A stretch of 10,774 bases of DNA from WTAW01 sp964406575. Lineage in GTDB: Bacteria; Acidobacteriota; Aminicenantia; Aminicenantales; Aminicenantaceae. Shown piece by piece: positions 1-6,229 of the stretch. The position numbers and the translations under genes are program-made. The notes beneath the pieces are model-generated. The model saw nothing but the letters and a program-made list of their open reading frames with translations, was not told the DNA's origin and made no database searches. Where the stretch lies: the NCBI GenBank assembly GCA_964406575.1, contig CAYOSH010000068.1, positions 1-10,774 on the forward strand, written 5' to 3'. Position 1 is the stretch's first letter. Every line of letters begins with the position of its first letter.

Positions 1-1
1 A

Positions 2-160
2 AAGCGGTTTATCCACGAAACCAAAGCCGCCGCTGCCCTGGATCATCCGAATATCTGCACGGTTTATGAGGTTGAGGAGGCGGATGACCAGACCTTCATT
101 GCCATGTCTTATTTAGAGGGGAAGAGTTTAAAGGAGTGGAAATGTCTTGGAAGATTTTAA
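2..160 (+). pseudogene. Ser/Thr protein kinase fragment (catalytic N-lobe), truncated
   Basis: An open frame enters from the left edge and stops at TAA 158-160, giving 52 residues. It reads RFIHETKAAAALDHPNICTV, then YEVEE and IAMSYLEGKSLKEW. This is the stretch of a bacterial PknB-type kinase from helix C to the hinge that follows the ATP-binding lysine. The LDHPNI motif and the (M)xYLEGxSL hinge are characteristic. The frame then derails into KCLGRF and stops, so the C-lobe with the HRD and DFG motifs is absent. The protein cannot be an active kinase. The start lies outside the window, so I cannot tell whether an intact N-terminus exists upstream. A base change or deletion just after the hinge is the simplest cause. 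The family identity is confident; pseudogene status is an inference from the missing lobe. Confidence 0.8.
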
Positions 161-166
161 TTGGAA

Positions 167-196
167 TTGACAGCCGTTTCTGGGCTCTTCTATAAT
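167..196 (+). promoter_or_regulatory. sigma70-type promoter for hicB-hicA
   Basis: A perfect -35 box TTGACA (167-172) is followed after 18 bp by a perfect -10 box TATAAT (191-196). The expected start of transcription is near 203, about 55 bases ahead of the hicB start codon at 258. It lies just after the stop of the kinase fragment. Both hexamers match the consensus in full, which is unusual for chance. No experimental support is available. Confidence 0.7.
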
Positions 197-225
197 AATT
201 AAAAGCCACACTAAAATGATGTGCC

Positions 226-238
226 ATTATTGAATAAT
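226..238. promoter_or_regulatory. 13-bp palindrome between promoter and hicB, possible operator
   Basis: ATTATT-G-AATAAT is a perfect inverted repeat of two 6-base arms around one base. It sits between the predicted transcription start and the hicB ribosome binding site. Toxin-antitoxin operons are commonly autoregulated at such sites. However, this HicB is too short to carry an obvious separate DNA-binding domain, and an AT-only palindrome can arise by chance, so the operator role is only a suggestion. Confidence 0.25.
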
Positions 239-257
239 AAAGGACCGGGGAGGCCGA

Positions 258-467
258 ATGAACGATGAAATAATCTTTGTAGTTGAAGAGTCACTTGAAG
301 GGGGATATGAAGCAAAAGCTCTGGGACATTCAATCTTTACTCAGGCGGAAACCATGGAGGAACTCAAAGAGGCCGTGAAGGACGCTATCCGTTGTCATTT
401 TGAAGAGGATGCAATGCCCCGGATAATCAGGCTACACCAAGTCAAAGAAGAAGTTCTTTCATTATGA
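258..467 (+). CDS. hicB: HicB-like antitoxin, short form
   Basis: This 69-residue protein resembles the short HicB-like antitoxin family, a single partially degraded RNase H-like fold. The pattern IIFVVEES-EGGY-AKALGHSIFT (residues ~5-27) forms the first strands. It is followed by a helix ETMEELKEAVKDAIRCHF (31-48) and a C-terminal strand PRIIRLHQV. Members of this family bind and neutralise a HicA RNase. It lacks the C-terminal HTH or ribbon-helix-helix found in longer HicB proteins, so its ability to regulate its own promoter is unclear. The ATG at 258 has a strong Shine-Dalgarno GGGGAGG (247-253) four bases upstream. Its TGA overlaps the ATG of hicA (ATGA, 464-467), which implies translational coupling. 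The order antitoxin-then-toxin is the reverse of the classical hicAB order but is frequent for this short form. Confidence 0.8.
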   Translation: MNDEIIFVVEESLEGGYEAKALGHSIFTQAETMEELKEAVKDAIRCHFEEDAMPRIIRLHQVKEEVLSL

Positions 468-711
468 AGTTTCCCATAGATATCCGTGGTGGTGAACTGG
501 CTCGATTGCTAAACAAGTTTGACTATAAAATCACTAGACAAACAGGAAGCCATTTACGTTTGACAAGAATCTCGGAAGAAGAGCATCACATACCATCCCA
601 AAACACAAGAGTCTCAAGATCGGGACTTTAAGCAGTATTTTAAAGGATATTGTAGAGCATCTCGGGAAAAAAAAGGAAGAAATCCTGAGCGAACTTTGGA
701 AAAAAGGATAG
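464..711 (+). pseudogene. hicA: HicA-type mRNA interferase toxin, single frameshift
   Basis: HicA toxins are small dsRBD-like RNases that cleave mRNA using a His in a GSH motif. The first frame starts at ATG 464 and reads MKFPIDIRGGELARLL, then TGSHLRLT with the catalytic His at residue 30. It runs to Ile43 (590-592). In this frame the C-terminus becomes nonsense and stops at 629-631. Starting at 592 in the next frame, the expected C-terminus continues: TIPKHKSLKIGTLSSILKDI, then a Lys/Glu-rich tail ending at TAG 709-711. Restoring one base near 585-595 would give a full ~83-residue HicA with IPKHKSLKIGTL, the normal strand and helix pair. The break is either a real inactivating mutation or an assembly error. 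All other family features are intact, so the lesion, if real, is recent. Confidence 0.8.
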
Positions 712-754
712 TATATTGCCCTTTTTTATCTGAATATAAGGGGAATGAGGGGCT

Positions 755-996
755 ATGAAATGCCCTGAGTACAAATCATCTAGTCCCCAGACAGCTTCTT
801 TCTGTGCAGATTGCTGTAGCCGTCTTGGTTCACATGAGGATATTTCCATCTCTGTAACGAAAACAATAATATCCCCTGTTGCAGTTGATAGCACAATCGC
901 TGGAAAACACAGGACGAAGGGGGGATGGGCGTTGTCTACAAGGCACAGGATATAAGGCTAGAGCGGACTGTTGCCCTGAAGTTTTTGCCATCTTAA
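755..996 (+). pseudogene. Zinc-ribbon Ser/Thr protein kinase, N-terminal remnant
   Basis: The ATG at 755 has a GAGGGGC ribosome binding site (747-753). It begins a zinc-ribbon N-terminus, MKCPEYKSSSPQTASFCADC, typical of PknB-like kinases with a CxxC...CxxC head. One expected ligand is replaced (Tyr6). The frame runs through a Ser/Thr-rich linker to IAGKHR and stops at 953-955. In another frame, from about 919 to TAA 994-996, the glycine-rich loop and ATP lysine appear: GGMGVVYKAQDIRLERTVAL, then KFLPS. The switch falls in a run of six G (919-924), and the residues normally preceding GGMG are missing, so there is a small deletion as well as a frameshift. It ends just before the portion of kinase represented by the fragment at 2-160. 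It is clearly broken and not expected to make an active kinase. Confidence 0.8.
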
Positions 997-1058
997 GAGC
1001 AATGAATATCCACACTCTGAGGACATTTCTTGATGATTCAAACTTTGATTCATGGTAA

Positions 1059-1163
1059 GGATTTTACAAGAAATTCCTCGACCTATGGAAGGATGCGGAC
1101 CCGGGGATCGATGAGGTTGAAGAGGCAAGACAGAGGCTAGCGATTCCGGCTTCCCATCAGTAG
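1059..1163 (+). pseudogene. TPR-tail fragment of a Ser/Thr kinase
   Basis: The frame opens after a stop at 1056-1058 and ends at TAG 1161-1163. It contains KKFLDLWKDADPGIDEVEEA followed by RQRLA. The phrase 'FLxLWKDADPGxxEVxxARxRLA' is a typical last-TPR-repeat segment of large kinase-TPR proteins common in Acidobacteriota-like genomes, a judgement I make from memory of the family. No start codon or ribosome binding site belongs to it. It lies 62 bases after the kinase N-terminal remnant, as expected if a large internal deletion removed most of the gene. Confidence 0.6.
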
Positions 1164-1227
1164 TACTGTTGTTCATATCCGTCCGGGTACATCGTCATAC
1201 CCAATCTTCACCTCTATCATTCCATTT

Positions 1228-1326
1228 GACTCTTCCCTCACAAATGATTATCTCAGTCTCAGCAAACTCAGAGGTGATAATAACGACCCGCGTTTCAAAG
1301 ACCTAGGCAGTAAAATGGGACTGTGA
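1228..1326 (+). pseudogene. C-terminal remnant of a kinase-TPR protein
   Basis: A short frame ending at TGA 1324-1326 reads LSLSKLRGDNNDPRFKDLGS and then KMGL before the stop. The ending 'L(R)xDPRFKxLxxKMGL' is the usual C-terminus of kinase-TPR proteins of the same type as the fragments upstream. Only this tail is recognisable. The upstream part of the frame, back to the previous stop, shows nothing I can place. It has no start of its own. Identity rests on about 16 residues, so confidence is moderate. It marks the right border of the decayed patch. From 1327 to 1482 I see no gene. Confidence 0.5.
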
Positions 1327-1482
1327 GGGATATCCTTCTAACTCAGGAGGATAGTCTTGGGAGAAATCCAAGATCTCCCTTTCCAACACAAAATCCTCGG
1401 ATGGAGATGAAGAGGCAGTGTTGTTTTTATGGAGGATTTGTGGCATAAATAGGAATCAAACGAGATCCCGAGGATAAGTGAA

Positions 1483-2577
1483 TTGATCAAAGCAGATTGT
1501 TTATATTTCAGGGGAGACAAGCCCTGTAAATACAAGATCATCTGCGATGGATGCCCCCACTACAAAGCTTTCCCCCAAAAGATCCTGATCATCAAATGCC
1601 GGGCACAAGGAGATGTCCTGAGGACAACAGCCATCCTTCATGGCGTAAAGAGAAAATACCCGGAGAGCCACATCTCCTGGCTGGTGGACGAGGAGAGTTT
1701 AGAGCTTCTTGAAAATAATCCGTTGATCGACAGGATCTTTCCCTACAAGCTAGAAAATCTGGTTCCTCTTGCTGTGGAGGAGTTCGATGTCTTGATCTCC
1801 CTCGACAAAGAGCCTCCGTCAACTTCAATAGCGACTCTGGTCAAAAGCCCTCATAAATTCGGATTTGGCATGAACACCTTGGGGAATCTTATTCCGTTCA
1901 ACACAGAAGCGGAATATGCCTATCAACTGGGCATCGATGATGATCTTAAGTTCAAACAAAACACGTTGACCTATCAGGAGATCGTTGCCAAAACTGCCGA
2001 GGTCGAATACAAGAGGGACCCTTATGTATTTCAGATCGGAGATCACCATAATAAAAGAGCCCGGGATTTTTTCAATAAACACAAAATCCAGGACGACACT
2101 CTGGCTATTGGATTGAACACAGGCGCGGGAGTCAAATTCGAAACCAAACAATGGCCGGTCGAGAAATATTTAAAACTCATTGATTTTTTGTGCAAAAATT
2201 TCGAAGCCAACATATTTCTGCTGGGAGGCAAGAGGGAGACAGAATTAAACCGAATCATAGAGACAAACTCGAAACACAAGGTGTATAACACGGGGAATGA
2301 CAATTCTCTCCTCGAATTTGCCGGTTTTCTTTCCAAAATGGAGATCGTCGTCACTTCAGACACGCTGGGAATGCATCTGGCCATCGCTCAGGGAAAAAAG
2401 GTCATCGCCCTCTTCGGATCGACCTGTCCCCAGGAGATCGACCTCTACGACCGGGGTGTCAAGCTCTACGCAGGAGTGGACTGCTCTCCCTGTTACAAAC
2501 AGACATGCGACGACATGAAGTGTATGGAGGAGATCACTCCCGTGCAGGTTTTCGAGGAGATCCAAAGATTGATCTGA
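1483..2577 (+). CDS. Glycosyltransferase family 9 with four-Cys N-terminal tail
   Basis: GT9 enzymes transfer heptose or related sugars from nucleotide sugars to lipopolysaccharide-type acceptors at the inner face of the cytoplasmic membrane. The protein has 364 residues. The N-terminal Rossmann half begins KILIIKCRAQGDVLRTT (33-49). The C-terminal nucleotide-sugar half has SDTLGMHLA (292-300), GSTCPQEIDLY (312-322) and the family's CSPC-x4-C-x4-C cluster (Cys334, 337, 342, 347). An extra head of about 30 residues carries Cys6, 15, 21 and 24 in the form C-x8-C-x5-C-x2-C. The start is TTG at 1483, because no ATG or GTG lies in frame after the upstream stop at 1450-1452. A purine-rich GAGG (1470-1473) can serve as ribosome binding site. 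The head would be lost with any later start. The exact sugar cannot be read from sequence. The next gene follows after 7 bases. Confidence 0.88.
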   Translation: MIKADCLYFRGDKPCKYKIICDGCPHYKAFPQKILIIKCRAQGDVLRTTAILHGVKRKYPESHISWLVDEESLELLENNPLIDRIFPYKLENLVPLAVEEFDVLISLDKEPPSTSIATLVKSPHKFGFGMNTLGNLIPFNTEAEYAYQLGIDDDLKFKQNTLTYQEIVAKTAEVEYKRDPYVFQIGDHHNKRARDFFNKHKIQDDTLAIGLNTGAGVKFETKQWPVEKYLKLIDFLCKNFEANIFLLGGKRETELNRIIETNSKHKVYNTGNDNSLLEFAGFLSKMEIVVTSDTLGMHLAIAQGKKVIALFGSTCPQEIDLYDRGVKLYAGVDCSPCYKQTCDDMKCMEEITPVQVFEEIQRLI

Positions 2578-2584
2578 TGATCCG

Positions 2585-3334
2585 ATGAATGGCCCGCAAA
2601 AACAAAAAGCCGTCGTGATGATCCCCACCTATAACGAGCGGGAGAACATCGAGGACCTCATCAAAGAAATCCTGGAGCTGGATGTGGATATGGACCTCTC
2701 AGTAGTCGTCGCCGATGACAGTTCCCCCGATGGAACGGGCGAGATCGTCCAGAAAATGGCGGAATCGGATGGCAGAGTCCATGCCCTCATCCGCAAAAAA
2801 CGAAGGGGCCGGGGGGCCGGAGGGATCGACGGATTCAAAGAAGCGCTCAAGCTCTTACCCGACTTTGTGGTCGAAATGGACGGGGATTTCTCTCATCAGC
2901 CCAAACACATCCCTGCACTCCTCGAAGCATGCAGGGATTACGACCTTGTCATCGGCTCGCGGTTCGTCAAAGGCGGAAAAGATCAGGACCGAAACGTGGT
3001 GCGCAGGATCATCACCTTTTTTGTGCGAGCCTTCATCCGGCGCAAATTCCGCCTCCCCGTGCGCGATGTCTCCTCGGGCTTCAGATGTTTTAAACGAGAG
3101 GTCCTCGTAGCGATCGACCTGGATGACCTCATCTCGGTTAATCCCTCCATCGTTCTCGAGATCCTGTACAAGGTTTACCTTTTAGGTTTCACGATGACAG
3201 AGATCCCTATCGAGTTTATCGACCGGACACGAGGTAAGACCAAACTGAATTTTCTGATCTTGCTCGACACGCTCCTTATGGCTTTGCTGTTCAAAAAACG
3301 CTATACAAAGGCCAATGTGAAGCGGCCCGAATGA
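2585..3334 (+). CDS. GT2 polyprenyl-phosphate mannose synthase-like (Dpm1-type) glycosyltransferase
   Basis: This 249-residue GT-A fold enzyme probably moves mannose or a related hexose from a GDP or UDP sugar to a polyprenyl phosphate, making a lipid-linked donor for extracytoplasmic glycosylation. The N-terminus has MIPTYNERENI (12-22) and the nucleotide-binding DDSSPDGTG (44-52). The metal-binding DGD lies in EMDGDFSHQP (97-106). RFVKGG, DVSSGFRCF and the RTRGKTKLN segment near the C-terminus all match the Dpm1/polyprenol-monophosphomannose synthase family. It has no GtrA-like membrane domain or strong transmembrane helices, so it is the soluble single-domain form, probably peripheral to the membrane. 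It starts 7 bases after the GT9 gene, with no clear Shine-Dalgarno, consistent with translational coupling. The sugar specificity is inferred, not seen. Confidence 0.87.
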   Translation: MNGPQKQKAVVMIPTYNERENIEDLIKEILELDVDMDLSVVVADDSSPDGTGEIVQKMAESDGRVHALIRKKRRGRGAGGIDGFKEALKLLPDFVVEMDGDFSHQPKHIPALLEACRDYDLVIGSRFVKGGKDQDRNVVRRIITFFVRAFIRRKFRLPVRDVSSGFRCFKREVLVAIDLDDLISVNPSIVLEILYKVYLLGFTMTEIPIEFIDRTRGKTKLNFLILLDTLLMALLFKKRYTKANVKRPE

Positions 3335-3389
3335 TCCCTTATTTTTCATCCTTGAAAAGAGCTTGCGATGGCAATCTCCTGAAGATCCG

Positions 3390-4208
3390 ATGAAGAGAAC
3401 GAAGAGAAAGGCTCTAGGGCAACACTTCCTCAAAGATCCTCATGTTTTAGGGAAGATCATCCGGCAGATCGCTCCAGATAAAGAAGACGTTATCATCGAG
3501 ATTGGCGCGGGAAAGGGGGCGCTGACATTTCCGCTGGCCAGAAAGGCCGGAAAAATCATCGCGCTCGAAAAGGATAGGATCCTGCTTCCAACCCTCCAAA
3601 AAAATCCACCCCCCAATGTAGTCATCCTCAATGTCGATGTCCTGAAAATTGACTTTCGAGAGCTCGTCACAGAGGATCTAAGCCTAAACAAAACAGTCAA
3701 GCTCGCAGGAAATCTTCCCTATTCTATCTCCTCTCCGGTTTTGTTTAAAGTACTGGATGAAAAGGCCATTTTTGAGGAATGCACGTTTCTCCTTCAAAAA
3801 GAAGTGGCCGACCGCCTCTGTGCGGGCCCAGGCTCAAAAAAATTCGCACCGATCTCCATCCTTTTCCAAAGAGTTTTTTTCATAAGCCTTTGTTTTGTGG
3901 TCGAGCCGGGGTCCTTCTCCCCGCCCCCTAAAGTCCGGTCGGCTCTTGTTGAGCTCAAGAAGCGGGAAAAACCTCTTTTCGAATTATCGAACGAGGATGT
4001 ATTCCGCCGATTCCTCAAATTGTCGTTCCGCCACCGCAGAAAAACACTTTTCAACAACCTTCTCATGGCGGGATACGACGACGCTGTGTTGCAAGACGTA
4101 TTTGCCGAGCTTGACCTCGACAAAAAAGTACGGCCGGAACACATCGAACCCGAACAATTCGCTCGGCTGTTCAATTTCCTCGAAAATTTTGGGATAATGG
4201 AGTCCTGA
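3390..4208 (+). CDS. rsmA: 16S rRNA (adenine1518-N6/adenine1519-N6)-dimethyltransferase
   Basis: RsmA (KsgA) dimethylates two adjacent adenines in the 3'-terminal hairpin of 16S rRNA late in 30S assembly, using S-adenosylmethionine. From the ATG at 3390 the protein has 272 residues, the usual size. The hallmarks are KALGQHFLKD (7-16), SAM motif I IEIGAGKGALT (36-46), acidic Glu60 in IALEKD, the catalytic NLPY (108-111), and FSPPPKVRSALVEL in the C-terminal part. A TTG at 3363 would add nine residues, RWQSPEDP-type, that do not resemble the family, so I prefer 3390. It sits 55 bases after the GT2 gene and 6 bases before the radical SAM gene. This housekeeping gene is therefore embedded in a glycan-related transcription unit. 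It looks intact. Confidence 0.95.
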   Translation: MKRTKRKALGQHFLKDPHVLGKIIRQIAPDKEDVIIEIGAGKGALTFPLARKAGKIIALEKDRILLPTLQKNPPPNVVILNVDVLKIDFRELVTEDLSLNKTVKLAGNLPYSISSPVLFKVLDEKAIFEECTFLLQKEVADRLCAGPGSKKFAPISILFQRVFFISLCFVVEPGSFSPPPKVRSALVELKKREKPLFELSNEDVFRRFLKLSFRHRRKTLFNNLLMAGYDDAVLQDVFAELDLDKKVRPEHIEPEQFARLFNFLENFGIMES

Positions 4209-4214
4209 TCCGCC

Positions 4215-5192
4215 ATGGAAAAATTGGGGTACTACCACCGCTTGTTCCAGATCTACTGGAATTACAGGACAAAAAAAACAAGACTGAAGTACATGCCCAT
4301 CCGCCTCTGGATCGAGCCGACGAGCATCTGCAACCTCAGATGTGTCATGTGCCCCAATAAGGACCTCGAAAAAGGGGACAAGGGATTCATGGACATGGCG
4401 CTGTTCCGGAAGATCATCGATGAGGCCTCTTCCTGGGTCTATGATGTTCACCTCCTCCACAGAGGGGAATCCCTCCTCCATCAGGAGTTTTTCGACATGG
4501 CCGCATACGCTTCAAATAAGAATGTCCGCACCAAACTGCACACTAACGGGACGCTACTCGATGAGGAAAAATCCCGCAAAATGATCGAAACGGGGATCGA
4601 CCAGCTCTCGTTCTCCTTTGACGGTTATGACAAGGAAACCTACGAAAGTATCCGCGTGAACGGCGACTTCGATAAAACAGTGAATAACATCCGGAGATTT
4701 CTCGAGATCAAAAAAGAGCTGAAGAGCAAAAAACCATACACTATCCTCGAGCTCATTAATTTTCCCGATTCCGCGATCAAGTCTGACACTAAAAAACAGA
4801 AGGCTTTCCTCGAAAATTTTAAAGACTTTCCGCTGGATAAGCTCGTCATCAAAGAGTTTCATAACTGGGCCGGCGAGGTCGAAATGAAACACAAGAAGAA
4901 GACATTCTCGCCCTGCACGTTTCTCTGGAATGCGATGGTCATATTCTGGGACGGGGCTGTTCTACCCTGCAGCCAGGATTTTTTCGGCTATTATATCTTA
5001 GGCAATGTCAAAGACACGTCACTCGCCGAGATCTGGAACAACGAAAAAATGGTCCACTTGCGGAAACAGCACCTCAAAAAGGACATCGAAGAATTCGACA
5101 CCTGCCGTGAGTGCGACCGCGTGTGGCGGGAAAAATTCCTGGGTGTCCCCAAAGAGTATCTGTGGAAATTCCTTTTTCGTAAAATGCCCTAG
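4215..5192 (+). CDS. Radical SAM protein with SPASM-like C-terminus
   Basis: Radical SAM enzymes cleave S-adenosylmethionine at a [4Fe-4S] cluster to start radical chemistry. This 325-residue protein has the cluster motif CNLRCVMC (Cys39, 43, 46) after the IEPTS strand. It also has HRGESLLH in the GGE-like position and KLHTNGTLL and SFSFDGYDKETYESIR further along the barrel. The C-terminal domain has Cys234, Cys252 within GAVLPCSQD, and Cys297/300 in CREC, spaced as in a reduced SPASM domain. Four Cys could hold one auxiliary cluster, fewer than classical SPASM enzymes. The ATG at 4215 is preceded by GGAG (4199-4202) and lies 6 bases after rsmA. Relatives often occur in polysaccharide or peptide-modification loci. 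Its substrate is unknown. An anaerobic sulfatase-maturase role is unlikely here because neither nearby AlkP-type enzyme has the Cys or Ser such an enzyme oxidises. Confidence 0.85.
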   Translation: MEKLGYYHRLFQIYWNYRTKKTRLKYMPIRLWIEPTSICNLRCVMCPNKDLEKGDKGFMDMALFRKIIDEASSWVYDVHLLHRGESLLHQEFFDMAAYASNKNVRTKLHTNGTLLDEEKSRKMIETGIDQLSFSFDGYDKETYESIRVNGDFDKTVNNIRRFLEIKKELKSKKPYTILELINFPDSAIKSDTKKQKAFLENFKDFPLDKLVIKEFHNWAGEVEMKHKKKTFSPCTFLWNAMVIFWDGAVLPCSQDFFGYYILGNVKDTSLAEIWNNEKMVHLRKQHLKKDIEEFDTCRECDRVWREKFLGVPKEYLWKFLFRKMP

Positions 5193-5283
5193 CTTCTCGT
5201 CCTTTTGTGTCTATGTTTTCATAACAAACACCATCTCTGGGTTCGTCTTGATTTGGGCTTCGACTTCTAAGATAAGGATCGAC

Positions 5284-6129
5284 CTAGTACCAGTCTGGAA
5301 AGACATCTCGTCCAGGGCTGTCGAGAAGGGGAAAAACCTCTTTGGTCTTGACTCTGACCAGAAACAGAGTCCAGTTGCCTCTGTCGATCCGGTGTTCCAG
5401 AGAGGAACTGAAGACGATGTACTCCTCATCCGGAGACCAGGAGGGGAAATAATCCGCGGTCTCATCCCTTTCGGTCAACCGCATCTTGCCAGTTCCATCG
5501 GGATTCATCAGCCAGATGTCTCCGTTCCCATCGGCCTCGGCAGAGACGTAGGCGATCCTTTGCCCATCTCTCGAAAAATGGGGACGGCAGGCTTTTCCGC
5601 CCTCGGTGAGCGCTCTGATTTCTTTTGTCCGCCTCCCATACATGTAGACATCCCATCCCATGGTCTTCTTCCCCGTAAAAGCGATCAAAAGTCCGGTCGG
5701 TGAAAAATTGGGGAGCGCACTCGATCCCTCAAACTCGGAGAGGATCCGAGTGATCCTTTTGGACTCAAGATCGATCATCCAGAGCGAGAATCTCTTCCTG
5801 AGTCTCTTGCGCTCTTCGATTGTGAAGGCAATTTTTTTCCCATCGGGAAACCAGGCGTGTTCGACTTCGGCTTTTGGCGAAGATGTTATCTGTGTGATGT
5901 TCGAACCGTCCGCATCCATTGTGAAAATATCATAATTCCCCGCAGGATTGGCCGAATAGGCGATCCTTTGCCCATTCGGAGACCACTTGGGGAATTCGTC
6001 ATCCCAGTCGTTATCCGTCAGTTTTTTCACCCCATCCTGGGTCATTAAATAAATCTCTCTGTCCCCATCCATATCCGATTGGAACACAATTCTCCCCTGA
6101 ATGGGATATTCTGGTTTTAACTCATCAGC
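5284..6129 (-). CDS. TolB/PD40-like six-repeat beta-propeller, N-terminus in gap
   Basis: Reading on the minus strand from the gap edge at 6129 to TAG 5286-5284 gives 281 residues. They contain six tandem TolB-type PD40 repeats of 40-48 residues, each of the form W/F-SPDG-xxIAF-x-S-(G)DIxxMDxDG-xxxxLT. Examples are SPNGQRIAYSAN, FPDGKKIAFT, SPTGLLIAFTGKK, SRDGQRIAYVSA and SPDEEYIVFS. Six repeats closing in PDWY suggest a complete six-bladed propeller, as in the C-terminal domain of TolB. A GTG at 6087 could be called as start, but the frame continues upstream as KPEYPIQGRIVFQSD, which completes the first repeat. The true start, and any signal peptide, therefore lie in the missing sequence. 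Such propellers are usually periplasmic or exported scaffolds. No TolB N-terminal domain is visible. It converges on the radical SAM gene, 91 bases apart. Confidence 0.85.
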   Translation of the reverse strand, partial: ADELKPEYPIQGRIVFQSDMDGDREIYLMTQDGVKKLTDNDWDDEFPKWSPNGQRIAYSANPAGNYDIFTMDADGSNITQITSSPKAEVEHAWFPDGKKIAFTIEERKRLRKRFSLWMIDLESKRITRILSEFEGSSALPNFSPTGLLIAFTGKKTMGWDVYMYGRRTKEIRALTEGGKACRPHFSRDGQRIAYVSAEADGNGDIWLMNPDGTGKMRLTERDETADYFPSWSPDEEYIVFSSSLEHRIDRGNWTLFLVRVKTKEVFPLLDSPGRDVFPDWY

Positions 6130-6229
6130 NNNNNNNNNNNNNNNNNNNNNNNNNNNNNNNNNNNNNNNNNNNNNNNNNNNNNNNNNNNNNNNNNNNNNNN
6201 NNNNNNNNNNNNNNNNNNNNNNNNNNNNN
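6130..6229. other. Scaffold gap of exactly 100 N
   Basis: One hundred unknown bases join two contigs. The round number is the usual placeholder, so the real length may differ. It hides the 5' ends and promoters of two apparently divergent genes. Any reading frame that runs through it is artificial: the plus-strand bases 6101-6129 belong to the antisense of the propeller gene. Confidence 0.95.

Noticed and set aside
700..727. AAAAAAGG (700-707) with CCTTTTTT (720-727) as a terminator after hicA
   Set aside because: The stem is almost entirely A-T with a 12-base loop and is probably too weak; the A and T runs explain it by composition.
1356..1379. Hairpins CTTGG/CCAAG and GGGAGA/TCTCCC upstream of the GT9 gene as a riboswitch or attenuator
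   Set aside because: The two stems overlap and exclude each other, are only 5-6 bases long, and resemble no leader class I know.
1421..1449. TTGTTT (1421-1426), 17 bp, CATAAA (1444-1449) as promoter for the GT9 operon
   Set aside because: Only three and four of six positions match the consensus; such pairs are common by chance in this AT-rich stretch.
4215..5192. Radical SAM protein as an anaerobic sulfatase-maturating enzyme (anSME) for the nearby sulfatase-like proteins
   Set aside because: The two AlkP-type enzymes have Thr593 and Ser63 without the C/S-x-P-S/A-R motif, and the C-terminal Cys count is too low for a classical anSME.
5273..5283. TAAGGATCGAC, the inverse of an 11-base part of the 55-bp repeat, beside the propeller stop codon
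   Set aside because: Eleven bases with no flanking similarity is within chance for a window this size when many sub-words are compared.
5005..5703. 232-codon plus-strand frame as a gene
   Set aside because: It overlaps the radical SAM gene in another frame and then the antisense of the propeller repeats, so it is a shadow of both.
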